Below, piece by piece: positions 33,678-34,946 of a stretch of DNA of 34,946 nucleotides. Each line of letters starts with the position of its first letter. Positions within the stretch are counted from its first letter, which is position 1. The notes below the pieces were generated by a model that saw nothing but the letters and a program-made list of their open reading frames with translations, had not been told where the DNA came from and ran no database searches. Origin of the DNA: JBLHKE01 sp047619485 (GTDB taxonomy: Bacteria; Verrucomicrobiota; Verrucomicrobiia; Verrucomicrobiales; DEV007); NCBI GenBank assembly GCA_047619485.1, contig JBLHKE010000006.1:1-34946 (forward strand), written 5' to 3'. The translations under genes and the position numbers were made by a program.

Positions 33678-33692
33678 ATCGGGGGGAGTTGG
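33678..33692 (-). promoter_or_regulatory. C-rich leader upstream of paralogue B
   Basis: On the - strand the leader is CCAACTCCCCCCGAT, followed by CCCCCC and the ATG at 33671. It matches the macroglobulin leader (CAACCCCACCGAT) and the triple-LamG leader (CACCCCCCCCGAT). Confidence 0.4.
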
Positions 33693-33774
33693 TAACAGTG
33701 TAGCAGTTACGTCTCTTCTAGCAAGCGTGTGATCAGGCACCTTACCGACCTTCCAGACAGCCCCGTGACGGAAT

Positions 33775-34946
33775 CTAGTGGAGCGTCGCCTTCAGCCGCA
33801 TGAAGATACGGGAGTCAACCTGCACTGGACTGGCCGAGCGGTAGATAAGGGTGGCGCTGCCGTCACCGTGGTTGGTACGGCTGAAGAAATCGACAACCCC
33901 AGGACCCGAGCGCCAGGTGTTCAGGTCGTCGGAGAGCTCGACGAGGTGGCTCACATCATCGGCGCCCAAATTCATGGTGAAGGAGAGCGTCAGATAGTCA
34001 TCATCGCTGCCTCCAATCAGTAGAGTCTGTTGATCTGCCACCGGGAGGGAATCGGTGGAGGAGCTGGCATCTGACGTTCCGAGAAAATATTCGATCAACG
34101 CAGGTATCCGATCCTCGTCTTCGTCCGCTACCGGATCTCCCGTGAACGAGCTTGCGTCATTGTCAGCCGGACTGCCATGCAGGCGCACGCTAGGCCGCCA
34201 GTTGGACGGATCCGAGTGATCGGGATTTCCCGCCGGGGCGATCAGTGACAGACTGAAACCCGTTCCGTCGGCGCTCTCGGGCCATGGGGATTGGTCGTTG
34301 AACGCGAAGTCGCGGATCACCGAACCGTCACCCGCGAGGAGGAGGAGCTGCTCGCCATCGTTGCTGAGATTCCCGGAGTAGACGCCGGCGATGTCTTCCG
34401 TGGGGACGGAAGGAAGGCGGTGCTGGAACGCTGCCAGGTTGTTGACGACGACGATTCGCCTGCCCGGGGAAAGCACGTAAGCAATTCCCCCATCATCGAA
34501 GTCGAAAGTGATCCCTTGCGTGAAGCGTACGTTTGTAAGATCGACGTCGTTGCTGCCGATGTTCATGATTTCGATGAACTCGAACTGGCTGCGTTCGAGG
34601 AATCCGGCCTCCTCCTCGCCCGCGTCGGGCAGGAACGGCCGGTAGTGGATTTCCGATACCACCAGATTTTCGCTACTGGCAACTTCGGCATCGACGATGA
34701 AAGACGCTTGGTTGAGCGCTGACCAGCTATTGCCAACGAGGGTGCGAGCGCGCAGCAGTCCGGATTCCGTGAGAAACAGCAGCTCGGCCGAATCGGTGTG
34801 GACACCTATGAGCCGAAGATCGAATCCGAGATCGGAGCTGGATGGCGTGACCTGGTGAATCTCAACCATCAGGGTGTTCTCTCCCTCAACGAGCGCCGCT
34901 GTCGGAATGTCGAACTTGGAATAGAGGTTTTCAGTGGAACCTCCGG
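33775..34946 (-). CDS. C-terminal part of a third LamG/CotH-family paralogue (5' truncated by window edge)
   Basis: The frame is open from the window end to the stop at 33775, giving about 389 residues without a start. It covers the end of the beta-sandwich domain (EGENTLMVEIHQ, SDLGFDLRL), a lamin-tail domain (SENLVVSEIHYRPFLPD ... VDLTNVRFTQGITFDFDD), an Asp-rich linker (DEDEDRIPALIEYFLGTSD) and the beta-rich tail ending FMRLKATLH. It lines up with the C-terminal ~390 residues of paralogues A and B but is more diverged from both than they are from each other. The CotH and LamG parts would lie beyond the right edge. It ends 103 bp before the paralogue B start. Confidence 0.9.
   Translation of the reverse strand, partial: GGSTENLYSKFDIPTAALVEGENTLMVEIHQVTPSSSDLGFDLRLIGVHTDSAELLFLTESGLLRARTLVGNSWSALNQASFIVDAEVASSENLVVSEIHYRPFLPDAGEEEAGFLERSQFEFIEIMNIGSNDVDLTNVRFTQGITFDFDDGGIAYVLSPGRRIVVVNNLAAFQHRLPSVPTEDIAGVYSGNLSNDGEQLLLLAGDGSVIRDFAFNDQSPWPESADGTGFSLSLIAPAGNPDHSDPSNWRPSVRLHGSPADNDASSFTGDPVADEDEDRIPALIEYFLGTSDASSSTDSLPVADQQTLLIGGSDDDYLTLSFTMNLGADDVSHLVELSDDLNTWRSGPGVVDFFSRTNHGDGSATLIYRSASPVQVDSRIFMRLKATLH

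Larger units (their letters stand above)
23267..34946 (-). repeat. Tandem array of three paralogous giant genes
   Basis: Two complete copies and one partial copy of the same multi-module gene lie head to tail. The C-terminal lamin-tail and tail segments are recognisable in all three, for example 23270-24170, 28530-29430 and 33780-34690, at protein level and in long stretches at DNA level. This is a gene-family expansion by tandem duplication followed by unequal divergence. Confidence 0.9.

Noticed and set aside
33672..33692. G-quadruplex in the G-rich stretch before paralogue B
   Set aside because: There are only two long G-runs plus a GG; four separated runs of three or more are not available without zero-length loops.
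18311..34946. PEP-CTERM sorting signals on the exported proteins
   Set aside because: The C-termini end in beta-rich tails such as FVRLKATLR, without a PEP motif, membrane helix and basic end.

Overview
The window looks like chromosomal DNA of a GC-rich, Gram-negative bacterium of the Planctomycetota-Verrucomicrobiota-Chlamydiota group, most likely Verrucomicrobiota. This is an inference from content: giant exported proteins built from LamG, lamin-tail, CotH and chitobiase-C-terminal-like modules, C-terminal tails of the type 'D-x-D-x-D-x-x-P-x-x-x-E-x-x-L-G', a CRTAC1/ASPIC-UnbV protein, and a fused CcoN-CcoO oxidase subunit. I saw no RNA genes, CRISPR arrays, insertion sequences or phage genes.

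Left edge (1-1347): the last ~118 codons of an exported protein; a small membrane-anchored HExxH protein starting 3 nt after its stop and in the same frame; a Rho-independent terminator; and a convergent MerC-like membrane protein.

Respiratory block (1348-11848, + strand): a ~218-bp divergent promoter region with two pairs of 10-bp direct repeats leads into a tightly packed cbb3 (high-affinity) oxidase cluster: ccoS, fused ccoNO, ccoQ, a single-haem ccoP, ccoG, a ccoH/fixH-like small membrane gene and the copper ATPase ccoI. It runs straight into a PAS-PAS sensor kinase, a NarL/FixJ-type response regulator (4-nt overlap with the kinase) and an AraC-type regulator. The second PAS domain carries the haem-ligand His and the oxygen-signalling Arg of rhizobial FixL at the right spacing, in a kinase of the HisKA_3 class rather than the class of FixL. 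The simplest reading is an oxygen-sensing two-component system physically coupled to the oxidase it would control. A perfect 9-1-9 palindrome lies between the regulator genes.

Exported-protein block (11873-34946, - strand): in order of transcription (right to left), a truncated LamG/CotH/lamin-tail family member, two complete ~1,700-residue tandem paralogues, a CRTAC1-like FG-GAP protein 10 bp downstream of the second, a triple-LamG protein, and a 2,048-residue alpha-2-macroglobulin with an intact thioester motif. The paralogues are mosaic: their flanking modules are nearly the same while the CotH core differs. Two LamG repeats inside one gene are about 94% identical at DNA level. Several of these genes share a C-rich leader just before the start codon in place of a clear Shine-Dalgarno sequence. 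This block probably encodes the cell-surface and secreted protein set and is functionally separate from the respiratory block.
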